A stretch of DNA of 64,000 nucleotides from Galeruca laticollis (GCA_963921935.1 OY998180.1:47050231-47114230), one strand, 5' to 3'. Counted from the first letter of the stretch, positions 9,990-20,914 are shown. The notes: a model not told the origin generated them from the letters alone. Made by a program: numbers and translations.

Positions 9990-11457
9990 AATAGGTTAAG
10001 CTATATTACTGTTGGTGAAACATACAAAGTTAGGATGACTATTGCTATACTTTCCACATGAAAAAAATATGTGGTTCAAGTCGACAATGGATTCGTTGTC
10101 GCATGAACAGATGTTCGTTTCTGCTACACAAATTCTGTGAATATGTGCTGGAAATTTAGCATAATTCAATTTTAATCTGGTAATAGTGACAGAGTATGCT
10201 CGGCTTACAGCGTAGTCATCAATCTGTGGGACACGACTCGGTAAGGATGGATGAATTAAAATGTAATGATTGTTAGATTTTTTGGGGAATTCTGTCCAAC
10301 TTTTTCCCAACTTTTACGTGATTCAATTTTTCCTTTGTTAATTATGTCACTAAAATCGTATTTACCTATGACGTTGGATAATTTAGTTGCTTCCTTAGCT
10401 AAATAGTCAACGTTCCCCAAAATACTTGCATGACCTTTCACCCAGATGAAAATAACTGTGTTCCCCTGTGTAGACAGCTTGTGGAGGAGTTTCTTCATGT
10501 TAAAAATGTTTATAGATGTAGATAACTTTTTGTAGGATAGTCTGCTAATAGCTAGTGCAGATTTGGAATTGGACATTATTAATGCATTTTACGTAAGTTT
10601 TTATTTAATCAGCCACTCTAGTGCTTCTTCGATTGCTAAAATTTTAGCAGTGCATATGGAACAAGTGTCTGAGATTTTATATTGAAGTTTGGTATTGGTA
10701 TCGGAGATATAAAGGGTCGAACCAGTACCGCTTGTTGATTTTGAACAGTCTGTAAAGATTTTAAAGAAGCTATCATATTTATTGATTATTTCGTTAAGGC
10801 GAGATTGGTTAACAGTGTGGATTTCGCTGTAAGTCGGAAATATGTCTCTTGGTCCGAAGATATTATCTGAAAATTCTAGTTCAAATATGGGAAGTTTTTT
10901 ATGAGGTGTGATCAGATCAATGCCGTTATTGAATATAACGTGTGCATCAACCAAGGGTGGACTATTTTTTTTGTTCTAATATTTATTTGTAAAATTTTCT
11001 ATAGACAGTTGAGGGACTAATCGATTAAGAGCGTTGTTATAATTAAAGAACTTTAAGTAATAGTTTTTTAAAAGCGAAATAATTTCGTCTGATACCTAAG
11101 GGAGGTTTATCTTACCTCTGCAAGAATGGCTGGAGTGGGCGATGATTTTAAGGCTCCAGTGCATACCCTTATAGCACTTAAATGTATATTTGCAATGGAC
11201 CCATACAGGATACAGCCATAATCAAGTATCGACCGAATGTATGCCCGATAGAACAGGAGAGCGATTTTAGGATCTTCTCCCCATTTAGTTTTTGTGGCGC
11301 ATTTCAACATATTTATCCCCTTTTCAGCTTTACTCTTGAGATGGTTCATATGGCTACCCCACAAAAGTTTATTATCTAGTACAACCTCAGATTCAGTATT
11401 GTATGAGATCTCGTACAAGTCGGTCGTGTGTATCGGTGTTCTCGAAGCTTTCAAGTT
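9990..11457 (-). pseudogene. I-like LINE, 3' half (RT thumb, RNase H, C-terminal domain)
   Basis: Reading leftwards: 11454-11107 is the RT C-terminus (KLLWGSHMNHLKSKAEKGIN, FYRAYIRSILDYGCILYGS). Then 10954-10601 carries the RNase H start (FFKIFTDCSKSTSGTGS, AKILAIEEALEWL), 10576-10256 has VIFIWVKGHASILGNVDYLA, and 10310-9996 is the C-terminal Zn-type domain (CSCDNES...DLNHIFFSC). It is related to the fragment at 49.1-50.2 kb. Several frameshifts separate the pieces. Its 5' end abuts the opposite-strand ORF1 half starting at about 11520, which suggests one insertion with a 5' inversion. Confidence 0.8.
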
Positions 11458-11519
11458 GTGTTAAACCGTTAAATTCCTATTAGAAAATTTTTTGCGGAAA
11501 CTAAATTTAGAAGGAAATA

Positions 11520-13616
11520 ACCAATTTATTTTGAAACAAATGGATGTCCAACCGGGGGTAGACCCCCCGATAAACCACCCACACCCATGTCGGAAGATGA
11601 TGAAACCCCTTTTGCAGGTTTTGAAAACAAAATAGGTACAAGTAATAAAAACTCAGAAAAAGTAAGTAGATCCGATCCAATAATAATAAATGAATCATTT
11701 AATACACTACAAAACAAACAGGTCACAAAAACAGGTAATTATGATAAGCTCAACAAAAAGCAGCCAGTTTATAAATATGGGTTAAATGACCTCGGTCCTT
11801 TCCATATTTATGTTGAAAATAGCGAAATTGATTTTAAAGGCAGGCTAAATGCATTAAAAATCGGAGATATAATTTTTTCAAACTTCCCGGAAATAGATAA
11901 CAAAATCCAAAGTATAGACACGATAGGTCGCAATAGAATAAGGATAATCATGAAAGACAACAAAAGTGCAAATTACCTTCTCGAAAATTATGAACATAAA
12001 ATATTTATTGATAAAATTTAAATATTTATATTCCCAAATTTATAATATTTAGACAAGGAGTTATTAGGGATATAGCATTAGACTTTTCCGAGGAATATGT
12101 TAAAAACAAAATAAAACAGTACGACTTCAATACCAAATTCGAAGTTACTAGCGTAAAAAGAATAAATAGAAAAGTTACTAATAATGGAAAAGTAGAAAAC
12201 ACAATCTTTACCAAAATTCATCACAATAAATAAAGTTTTGAAGGAGGTGGAACCCTACCAACAAAAGGTATTACTATGTTTCAAGTGTTTAAGATATGGC
12301 CATCTTGGCGGACAATGCAAGAGTCATCCAAGGTGCAGTAAATGTCACAAATCTCATAATACAAAAGAATGTCAAGAACAAAATGTCATACCCAAATGTT
12401 TAAGCTGTAATGGCAATCATTTTACTACAAACTTCAACGAATGCGATGAATTTAAAAGACAAAAATTAATCAAAACGCAATGACAACTAAAAATATAAAT
12501 TATCATGATACCAATTCCAAAATCCCCAAAATTTCCTATGCAAATGTAGTCTCAAAAAATCTAAACATGCCATCCAACCCACAACAAATCCCCACCCAAC
12601 CGGCTATTTAGCCTCATATACACTCCCAACCATCAAATCACCAAGAAACCGCAAACCAACACGACGTAACTGAACATCCAAGGGTACCTAATAAACGGCA
12701 GAGGCCCAGATCCAACTTTATTGGCTCGCAAGGAAATAATCTCAAATCCCCGTCCCCGAGGCCCAAACTTTAATATCCTAAATAATTACTTATATACTCA
12801 ACATACCCATACAAGCAATCCAGTAGACAATGAAAATTTAGACCAAAATGTAACCAAAACTCTGTTTGAAATATTTTACGAGTTATTAAATAAACTTAAA
12901 GAATCTAACAATATAAATGTGTCAAAAGAGAACTTAGAAAATCTATTTAGTAATAAATTAAAAAGAATTTTGTCATGTGAAACGTCAAATTCGCAGTCGT
13001 AAACAAATATAATTTTTTGCAATGGAACTGCCGATCGGCAGTATCCAATAAGGAAAACTTAGAATATGTATTACAATCAAATCATATAAATATTGCGTTC
13101 TTATCAGAAACATGGTTCAAAGCAAATAAACATTATAACTTTAAAAGTTATAACATAGTACGAACTGATAGAAATGATGGATATGGTGGAACTGCCATAC
13201 TAATAAAAAACAATATCTTGTTTAAAGAGGTTAATATGACAAATAATATAAACATTCCAAATAGTTGTATACAAACAGATTTATGTATTATCAAAAAAAC
13301 AGTACACGTAGTATCAGTTTACATAAAACCAAATACAAAAATAAAATTACAAGAATGGATTCAATTTTTTAACAGTATACCAAAGCTATTTCTAATAGGT
13401 GGAGACTTTAATTCTCACCATCAATCGTGGGGATGCGAATTTGACGATTCATATGGAAATGTTCTACTAGATGCTTTAAATCATTGTAACTTAGCAATAT
13501 TAAATGATGGCTCACCCACTCTTGTTACAAGAGGTAGAGACGGCGCTTTAGATCTTACAATTTGTTCGCAAGAAATAACACAACACCTCAATTGGAGTAT
13601 TATAAATGATCCTCAT
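11520..13616 (+). pseudogene. I-like LINE, 5' half (ORF1 gag-like and endonuclease), inverted
   Basis: ORF1 is spread over 11587-12021 and 12238-12483. The latter has CCHC knuckles (CFKCLRYGHLGGQCKSHPRC and two more Cys clusters). A further segment at 12721-13002 follows. The apurinic-type endonuclease of ORF2 starts at about 13017 (LQWNCRSAV) and shows SETWFK, DGYGGTAIL, GGDFNSHHQSWG and LNDGSPTLV. It stops at about 13615, just before the expected C-terminal DHxP motif, where a truncated mariner begins. ORF1 is frameshifted and has a gap between 12021 and 12238. The orientation is opposite to the 3' half at 9990-11457. Confidence 0.82.
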
Positions 13617-14531
13617 GAGTGGGTAGGAGCATTGTTGCGATGGAACTAAACTAAACAGCATCAAAACGTGTCAGCAAATCAGCATAATATTGGCCATTTA
13701 TCGTTTCCCCTTTTTCTAAATAATCAATAAAGATTACACCTTTGGAATCCCAAAACACTGTGGCCACGACCTTATTGGCCAAAAGAACCGTTTTTGCTTT
13801 CTTGGGAGCACGTTCCTCGGATAAAGTCCATTGTTTCGACTGTATTTTTGTTTCTACGGTATAATGATGTACTCAAGTTTCATCTACTGTGACATATCAA
13901 GACGCAAAAATTCACTTGGATTACATTTGAAGATATCCAAACGTACGTTTGAATTTTTAATGCGAGCGAGCTTTTGATCAGTATTAAGCAATCGCGGCAC
14001 CCACCTTGCCGATACCGTTTTCATATGTAACCTTTCATACAAAATATTGCATATCCAATTGGTTGAAATATTCATTTCATCAGCTATCTCACGTACTTTT
14101 ATTCGACGATCGCTGAATACAAGTGCACGGATTTTATTAACCATTTCTAAAGTAGTTACAGTAAATGACGGTCCTGGACGTTCAGCATCATCCGGGTTCA
14201 TATGGCCACTTTTAAAAGAAGAGAACCACTGACAAATCATTCGTTGGGACGGCGCACTTTCAGAATAATATCTACCTAACTTTTCCTCGGATTCTTTAAA
14301 TTGTTTTCCCACGTAAAAAATAATGTTTAATTAACACTCGAAATTCGTTTTTGTCCATATGTACCCAACAACGAAAACAGTTTCCTTTAAATGAGTATTA
14401 AAACTAATCTGTCTGTCAGATTTATGTACAATTTTGAGATATGACATCAGTAACATGGAGGAAACTAACAATATAATCAGCATAGCGAAAGTGTTGCCAA
14501 CCTCTGAAAAGTCAAACCGCCCTCGTATATA
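13617..14531 (-). pseudogene. Mariner transposon, truncated at its 3' end
   Basis: The right terminus reads TACGAGGGCGGTTTGAC on the minus strand (14531 leftwards), a mariner-type TIR next to TA repeats. The transposase runs from about 14312: QFKESEEKLGRYYSESAPSQ, a helix-turn-helix region, then TVDET near 13890 (first catalytic Asp) and VVATVFWDSKGV near 13755 (second Asp). After a small deletion comes FHRNNAPTHS at about 13640-13617. This is the third catalytic motif, usually HxDNAPxH, with Asn where Asp is expected. The element ends there, without the C-terminus or left TIR, joined directly to the LINE endonuclease. Frameshifts are present. It is inactive. Confidence 0.85.
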
Positions 14532-14570
<39 letters not shown>

Positions 14571-14575
14571 TATGA
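14524..14575. repeat. (TA)n microsatellite, imperfect
   Basis: TA dinucleotide run with a single internal TG, starting at the mariner right terminus. Confidence 0.95.
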
Positions 14576-14776
14576 TGTTAAGAAAATTTAAAAGATATCG
14601 TGATAAATTTTATTAGAGATCTCTAAAATTTTGACATATATAATCACAAATTTAATTAATGCAATGCATTACTGTAATGAAAAAGAAAATGTCAAGATTA
14701 TTTGAATAAAGAGTTAGGAATAATTGATTATATAGAATAGTGTTTGGAACTCTACCCTTAATAAATCAAAACCATT

Positions 14777-14839
<63 letters not shown>

Positions 14840-15048
14840 AATTAAAATTTCATAAAATACGAGGTGTCTATATGAACGATAAATTTCGGTTTTCTATTAT
14901 ACACCTCCGTTTAAGTCAGACTGATATGTAGAAATTCTTAACGTTTTGACTTAAACGGAGGCCAACACATCGATTGCTAATAAACTCGATACAAAAATCC
15001 ATGGTATTTTTAAAAAATATTATATTTAGTTATAGGAAAGGAATTTAC
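14576..15048. other. Noncoding stretch with second (TA)n and a 15-bp inverted repeat
   Basis: No gene is seen. A second (TA)n microsatellite occupies about 14779-14836. A perfect inverted repeat, CCTCCGTTTAAGTCA at 14904-14918 and its complement at 14947-14961, is separated by 28 bp. It may be the remnant of a small transposon or a fold-back. The stretch is the last part of the USP8 intron before the 15155-15049 exon (the gene is read right to left). Confidence 0.6.
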
Positions 15049-15155
15049 CTTCGAAATTGAAACGTTTTATTGTTATTGGTGTAGGAACACTTTGCATTGT
15101 AGGAGATGGTACTTTAATTTGCCTAATCTCATTTTCCGCAGACAATTTTTTATAC
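15049..15155 (-). CDS. Usp8: USP8-like exon upstream of the rhodanese domain
   Basis: This is a 107-nt exon with acceptor TATTTTAG before 15155 and donor GTAAAT at 15048-15043. It reads one leading base, 35 codons starting YKKLSAENEIRQIK and ending KRFNFE, and one trailing G. That G plus the AT starting the exon at 2874 gives an Asp codon, so the two exons are phase-compatible across a 12.2-kb intron. The peptide is hydrophilic and has no domain of its own, which fits the linker between the MIT and rhodanese domains of USP8. Assignment to the same gene rests on strand, phase and splice signals, not on strong homology. Confidence 0.5.
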
Positions 15156-15439
15156 CTAAAATAATAAAAATATAATAATTATTACTATTAACTTTTTATT
15201 TACAATAAACTTTTAACATTATCTTATTGACAAAATGCTGAAATATTGAGGTGGTACATAGTGGTCTCAAAGTTATATAGGACACATAGCAATTTTGGTT
15301 GTAATACAAGTGAAGATACTATATATTACAATATTTGATAGAAATTTAGATTTTATATAACATTTGAATGTCTCTTAGGAAGTTAATGATACAATTTATA
15401 TCTATATTTGCTAATAATTTATGAGTTGATGATATATTT

Positions 15440-15600
15440 AATTATTTCAATAGAAAAGGGGACAATGAAATAAAACAATATAATTTGTCTAAATCTTCAT
15501 TTATTTGAACTAATGTTCAATTTAAACTTGTTGACGCGTTTCACTAACACAGTAGCTTTGTCAAAACGAAAAAATCAAACCAGTCTTTGGATCAAATAAA
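15440..15600 (-). repeat. Possible PLE-derived 3' remnant with GAAACGCGTC box
   Basis: On the minus strand, 15567-15531 reads GACAAAGCTACTGTGTTAGT and then GAAACGCGTC. A similar block (stem, GAAACGCGTC) is common near the ends of arthropod Penelope-like elements. No GIY-YIG or RT sequence is attached. The assignment is by eye and weak. Confidence 0.25.
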
Positions 15601-15849
15601 TTCATTATATGTTGTCAGAAGTACGAGATAGTTGTGTTTATCTAAAAAGGACATTATTTTATTTATGCACAAATGTTTTCCAGTAGCAAATTATTGGCTA
15701 TAAAAGACTGAATTTGTGTGATAAGAACATTTTGAATTATGGTATAGTTTGATTTAGTCTAAATACACTTCATAAACGTGAAAAAGATTTTTTTTCGGTT
15801 TACGTAGTGCCGTTTAGACTTTCGAAATTTAATAAAGTATTCATCTGCA
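15601..15849. other. Noncoding AT-rich stretch
   Basis: No gene, repeat structure or regulatory site could be supported here. Confidence 0.4.
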
Positions 15850-16335
15850 GAATAAATCAAGATGAAGCAGAAGTACCTAACAAAGAACTATTGAACAATT
15901 AAAAGAGTGATCTCGATACCAGTAGCAATAAATCTGAACTTCTACAGCGATTAAAGGAAAGTCTTTTAGAGATTGGTCCAAAATTGGTGTGTTGAAGGTC
16001 GACGAAGAAGAGCTCCGGCTTGATGGAGACAAAGATTTCCATTTATTAACTACTGGTGACGTTACAATACCAGGCCGAAGTAATAAAATTTTGATGACCA
16101 GTCTTGACCGATATTGCCGAAATGGCAGCCTGAGGATGATGGAAGGTGTCAATAGCAAGGAGTTCCTAACTGCTAGAGCTCTGGTGAGAGTGGTCATAAT
16201 TCCGTTCAGAGTGATGCATTTGAAGAAAAGCCCTTTCCTGTTGAGTAGAAACACTAGTAGGACTGTGTGTGCCTGTGCTGGCATGTGAGCACTGTAGACA
16301 AACCAGAGCCAAATATCCAAAGCAACTTGTGAAAA
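15850..16335 (+). pseudogene. Possible retroelement gag remnant with SAP-like motif
   Basis: From about 15896 the plus strand reads QLKSDLD-SSNKSELLQRLKESL, which looks like a SAP motif of the sort found at the N-terminus of some insect LTR-retrotransposon gag proteins. A frameshift follows, and an open frame 15989-16288 continues with a charged segment (VDEEELRLDGDKDFHLL). A Cys/His cluster near 16270-16300 could be a degraded knuckle. I do not recognise the rest. It could equally be a diverged host-gene fragment. Confidence 0.25.
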
Positions 16336-16659
16336 TGTAAGTAAGTACATTTATTCATCTTTCAATATTTTACAAACCCAAGTTAAAAAGAACAAACATC
16401 ATGTCATAACTTTGCTTAGACTTGTCATAATACAGAAATAAATCACATACATACAGACAATTCCTTCGATCATTCATTCATCTATATTCATACTGCTCTA
16501 GAGTAATTAAAATTCAGAAAAACAAAAATGTGCAACATTAGTATTTAACTTATATAAAAGTTAGTTAGTCATGTTCTTATATTTTTTATTTTATTATTAT
16601 TATTATAAACTTTATGCACAGGAATTTATGTAGCTCTACTTTTAGTACAAGAACTGGAT

Positions 16660-17025
16660 AGGACACGATCTTCACCAATCTGTTAACCAGATGAAAAATA
16701 TGTTTTATAATGTTTTAATAGTAGATAAATACGCCTAAAATACCTTGCCTATCGAAATCTTGACCAGGCTATTTTTAAATTAATTAATTTTTATTTTTCA
16801 CCGATCTGTTAACCGGCTAAATTATATACCAAAATATATGTAATTTAATAATAAACGCGATGGTATAGCATTGCCTATAATCACCATGTCAGTAATTATC
16901 ATTACCAGGCTGTTAACCGGTTGAATTATATATCAAAATATGGGTAATTTAATAATAAAGGTGATGGTACAGCATTGCCTACAATCCCCATGTCAGTAGT
17001 TATTATTACCAGGCTTTGAAGTTTG
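16660..17025. repeat. Short tandem array of ~110-125 bp units
   Basis: The block TGTTAACC(G/A)G followed by an AT-rich tail recurs near 16678, 16806 and 16911. The intervening text, GATGGTA-AGCATTGCCTA-AATC-CCATGTCAGTA, is repeated at about 16859-16895 and 16963-17000. This makes two well-preserved and one poorer direct copies. No function is visible. 16340-16660, to its left, is AT-rich and empty. Confidence 0.6.
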
Positions 17026-17104
17026 AAAATCGGAGCAAACAATGGTATGCGAGAGAGAAAGTAGAGCAGCCGAAGTTCGTGCAATAGAAAAAGACATAAT
17101 ATAA

Positions 17105-18370
17105 TATTCCTCAAATGTTAGCCACTGCGCATGCTCTATCCCATATTTATATTATTATCCAGAATTATTTTGAAGCGACTGGCAATAAACTTAATTGAAT
17201 TTATAATTATTTATTATATTACTGCAATTAAACGAAATATGTTGTAACATTCAATTTCAGAAATACAGGTGATAAATGATCGTTCTTACATTGAAGTAAA
17301 ACGATTCTATTTTTCTGTTTGACTATTTTCTTAAGTACATTAGAGAACAGCTATAATTTATCAACGACGTTTTTCCCGTAGCTTTCTTCAATTTCTTTGT
17401 ATGTGAGCATATGTCTCTGTATATATTTAAGGTTGACCACGTGTTATGCATTATTAATTGAGATATAAAAAATTGGTTTTGTTGGGGATCAGACTCTTTG
17501 AATATAGATAACATTTTAAAAGTGACATATGGTAAAAATGAGGAAGATTTATCAGAGCTCGACGATCATTTTATAGCTTCAGATAATGAATAATGCTTAT
17601 AAGGTTAACAATATAGTTTTGCCAATATTGTAATTTAGTTTTTTTTTGCTAATCTTATATATTATGAAAACGGAAGTTCTATCCGGCCGATTTCAATAAT
17701 TTTTTTTTAAATGAAAGGTATTTAGACACAGATATGTCATCAATCATTGAAATTTAATCAACTCCCACCTTACTCAAGTTATACTCAAATGCGATTCTTC
17801 CCTGTACATTTCTTATGGGACACATTCACTCAAGCAATTCGAATTCTCATAGCTCCTCTTCTAATGAATGGATCTTGATCGTTTTACTCTCAGAACACTC
17901 AGTGGATCAAGCTCTTTCTTTTGAGCTATTAACTGCTTAAATTCGTTGAGTTTGAGGAAAGTTATGTGAGCACAATCAACTTTACTTTCAATTTTTTCCA
18001 AATACTGCGGCCGACGCACAGCTAATACTGTCTGGAAGTACTGTAAAATGATTTTATGTAATAATTACACCCTCTCATACATAGCAGTACGGGTCCTCTA
18101 GTGTATTTTAATTGTTTTTATAATAAATATTTTTAATAAACACAAATGTATTAAATATTATTTTATTTTTGTATTAATATTCTAGTTTCTTTACTTATAC
18201 TTACATTTTCATATTTGAAAGTAAAATAATATAAAACTGATATAAAATATAAAGAATATAATTAATAATTATAAATAACATTAAGTTTACTGTCAATCGC
18301 TTCAAAATCATTCTGGATAACAATATAAGTATTGGATAAAGCATGCGCAGTGGCTTACATTTAAGGGATA
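17105..18370. mobile_element. Long-TIR DNA element, ~1.27 kb
   Basis: The left arm, 17105 to about 17220, and the right arm, about 18258-18370, are inverted copies of each other. They share GCCACTGCGCATGC at the outer end and a well-matched tract ending TATAATTATT further in. The outermost bases read TATTCC and TATCCC. The interior has no intact gene. A short plus-strand stretch at 17535-17590 (EEDLSELDDHFIASDNE, then stop) is acidic like the N-termini of some piggyBac-type transposases, but this is not enough to assign a family. No target duplication was seen. Confidence 0.6.
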
Positions 18371-19070
18371 TTGCAGGCACTGATGTTATATCTCAGATTA
18401 ACAAATAAAATAGATATGTTTGTTTTGATCTTTTCTTGCCACAAACATTGAGTCACATTTTAAGCTCACTTGCGGATACTTCCACTGCTTTGCCATATTT
18501 ACAAAGTCTCTTTAGATGCCGGAAAAATTAAATTAGAAGTTTAATTGAAAAGTTATGCAAATAAAAAACGTCATACTAATTTATACATTTGAGTCGCTAT
18601 TTTTAAAATTAATTAATAATACTTGAATTTTATTTAATAAAGGCATATTCTTATATAAATTTTAAACAAGTATTTGTTGTATCCTTAGATACCTTTATGG
18701 TTATAACTAAAGTGACAACATTGTTCAAAATTTCAGTACCTGTTTAATGTGTCAATAGTAATCTATTCAATAGTTTTGTCCTTGTTTAATTACCATATAA
18801 AGAGAGATGCAAATATCGTCAGACTGTGATCGACGATCATTTCGAATAGGTCGTAGTATTGTAGTAAATAATGTAAAACGTGGTTTGTTTATACCAGCGC
18901 CATTACGACTAGAGAGTAAAAACAAAAGTTTGTCAGAAAAACAGCCGAAATTACCAAGGCCATGTAGCTAATTAACGTTTCGAATACGTATGAAAGGTTT
19001 TTCAAAAACTTTATTTAAATTATACATATATCTTTACAACTGTGTGACAAATATTAGAATGAATTTATAC

Positions 19071-19074
<4 letters not shown>
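18371..19074. other. Noncoding stretch with one small open frame
   Basis: The stretch is mostly AT-rich and featureless. A 54-codon plus-strand frame from ATG 18807 to stop 18971 is less AT-biased than its surroundings and reads GRSIVVNNVKRGLFIPAPLR, then a Lys/Ser-rich end and stop. I recognise no family. It may be a terminal exon, a transposon gene fragment or chance. Confidence 0.3.

Positions 19075-19132
<58 letters not shown>
19075..19132. repeat. (GA)n microsatellite
   Basis: About 28 uninterrupted GA units. On the minus strand it is (TC)n directly downstream of the LINE 3' end. Confidence 0.97.
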
Positions 19133-19136
<4 letters not shown>

Positions 19137-20768
19137 CGTGGGTAACTTCTGTTGAATGGAGTATTCTTGGGTGAAGTTGAACTTTTCTTGTGGTGCCCTG
19201 GTGTAGGATTAGTTTCCTCTTCAGCGCTGGGTTGGGAGTGTGTTGGGTGGTTTTGTGCGCTTTGACTGAGAAACTGAATTGAGGGTAGAAAAGGTGTCTA
19301 GTAAGAATTTATTTAAGAAGTGTCTAGGAAAATTTGTTTTTAAAAGGTGTATAGAATTTTGAGGGGGTTGAATGGGCTTTTCGCTAGAAAACAACTGGAG
19401 GGTTGTTTGTGTTGGGGTGTGTAGGGGGATGATGTTTGGAAGCAGCGAAGCTTAAAAGTGTGCAGAGATGGTGTGACAAAAGGTGTCTAGGATTGGAGCT
19501 TAAATGTTGAAGACGAACCATGTATCGTTGCCGATGCATAGATATATGAGTTGAGCTGGCTAGGTGTCAGGAGTTATTGAAGTTATTTAATGTAAAAGGG
19601 TGTTGTTAACTGAATTTGAAATGTCTCCGATATTAAGGAGGAATATAATGAAATATTAGGGATTCAAGATTTTTATTGGTTTTGGGAATTTACAAAAGAA
19701 AAGTGTATAGGAGACATTTTTCAAAAGTGTGTGGAATATGATGAGTTGTTGAGATTGATGAAAAGTTGCGGTGACGCGCCATCGGTGGTTCGGGACTGTT
19801 TACGGTCGTCGGCGGTATAATAATATTAAATCTAAAAATGCGGGTGCGTCGATCGTCGGTCCATTTGGTGGTATGGGGGCGGCAAAAAGGTATAGGGTGA
19901 GTCCAAAGTGTTGAACAAATAATAGATGGGAGTGAGAGAATTTGGGATTTGTTAGAGATGTTTATTATAATGGTTTTGGACTTTGTTGCGGCAGTTGTTG
20001 AATAGAGATTTATTGACCTAAAATAGTGTGAGAAATATTGAATTTTTGTCGATTATCGGATGGAAATAGGGGAGCTGTCGAGGTAGTCAATGTATTCGTC
20101 GGGGAGGTCGTCGTAGGCCGTGGCTAGTAAGCGTAACGGAGGAAATGGGAGCTTCCTCTTGGGAATTCTACCGAGGGGTCGTATGTTGGGGACCCACGGC
20201 GTGAGTAGGGTGTTTTTGGAAATTTCGCTGCCCGACTCGATGGTACAATTAACATATCGGGCCTGTAAATTATTTAGCGAGATGGGATGGGTTCGATGTC
20301 GATATTGACATAAACTGTGTTGGTGGGCGAGTATGGAGCCTTGTATTGGCAGTATCTCACAATTGACTGCTCACAGGTTCGTAATCTTTTGACAAGATGG
20401 TTGGGGAGGGTGCAGTAGACGTTTGCTCTATAGTCTATTATTGGACGGATATATGTTTTATACGTATGAAGTAAGGTGGAAGGGTGTGTGCGTCCGAATG
20501 TGCCGCCGAGCGCCTTGAGAAGATTAACTCTCCGTCGGACTTTGTTTCCCATTAGGTCGGGCATCCAGTTGAGAGTGTAAGTAAATTTCACTCCCAAATA
20601 GACGACTTTCCTACGGATTTCGAGTCGATCCCCCCAGAGCACGAGGCGGAAGTTTGTAGGTAGAAGTCGTTCGCTCATGTTATCAGGGTGTTGGAAGACG
20701 ATGGCTTGGGTTTTTTGAGGGTTGAGAGTCACCCGCCATCTCCTGCACCAATTTGCAAATTGAGTCAG
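19133..20768 (-). pseudogene. Jockey-type LINE, 3' part, abutting (TC)n
   Basis: The minus-strand frame 20732-20274 is the C-terminal third of a non-LTR reverse transcriptase: TLNPQKTQAIVFQHP, then KVVYLGVKF, LLHTYKTYIRPIIDY and LRTCEQSIVRYCQYKAPYS. After a frameshift near 20274 it continues RYVNCTIESGSEISK and LPFPPLRLLATAYDDLPDEY, and ends at about 20060. No RNase H domain follows, which favours a Jockey/CR1-like clade. A 0.9-kb, rather GC-rich 3' UTR (20060-19133) ends at the (TC)n run. The copy is 5'-truncated near 20768, where the LTR-like sequence begins. Its base composition differs clearly from its neighbours. Confidence 0.78.
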
Positions 20769-20906
20769 TAGATTTTGGGATCGAAGAATTTATATTGTTA
20801 ACATTTCGCTTTTATAGTCTTTTTATAAACTGCTGACACTGCAGAAAGGCTGATGCAATAGTGTCCCACTATTGCGCAATACAGGGTGGTTGTATACCAT
20901 AACTCC
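20769..20906 (-). repeat. Retroelement 3' LTR, short or truncated, with polypurine tract
   Basis: On the minus strand, GAGGGGAGG (about 20914-20906) is a polypurine tract. It is followed by AGTTATGG, the usual start of errantivirus LTRs. A TATA-like TTTATAAAAAG lies near 20830-20820. The LTR ends or is cut at about 20769, where LINE sequence begins. No matching 5' LTR was found on the other side of the element. Confidence 0.5.
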
Positions 20907-20914
20907 TCCCCTCA

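Noticed and set aside
15877..16350. 157-codon minus-strand frame with a hydrophobic start
   Set aside because: Antisense of the SAP-like plus-strand remnant; no signal of its own beyond length.
20120..20308. Plus-strand frame of 62 codons
   Set aside because: Shadow of the minus-strand LINE C-terminus; the minus-strand reading gives recognisable LINE sequence.
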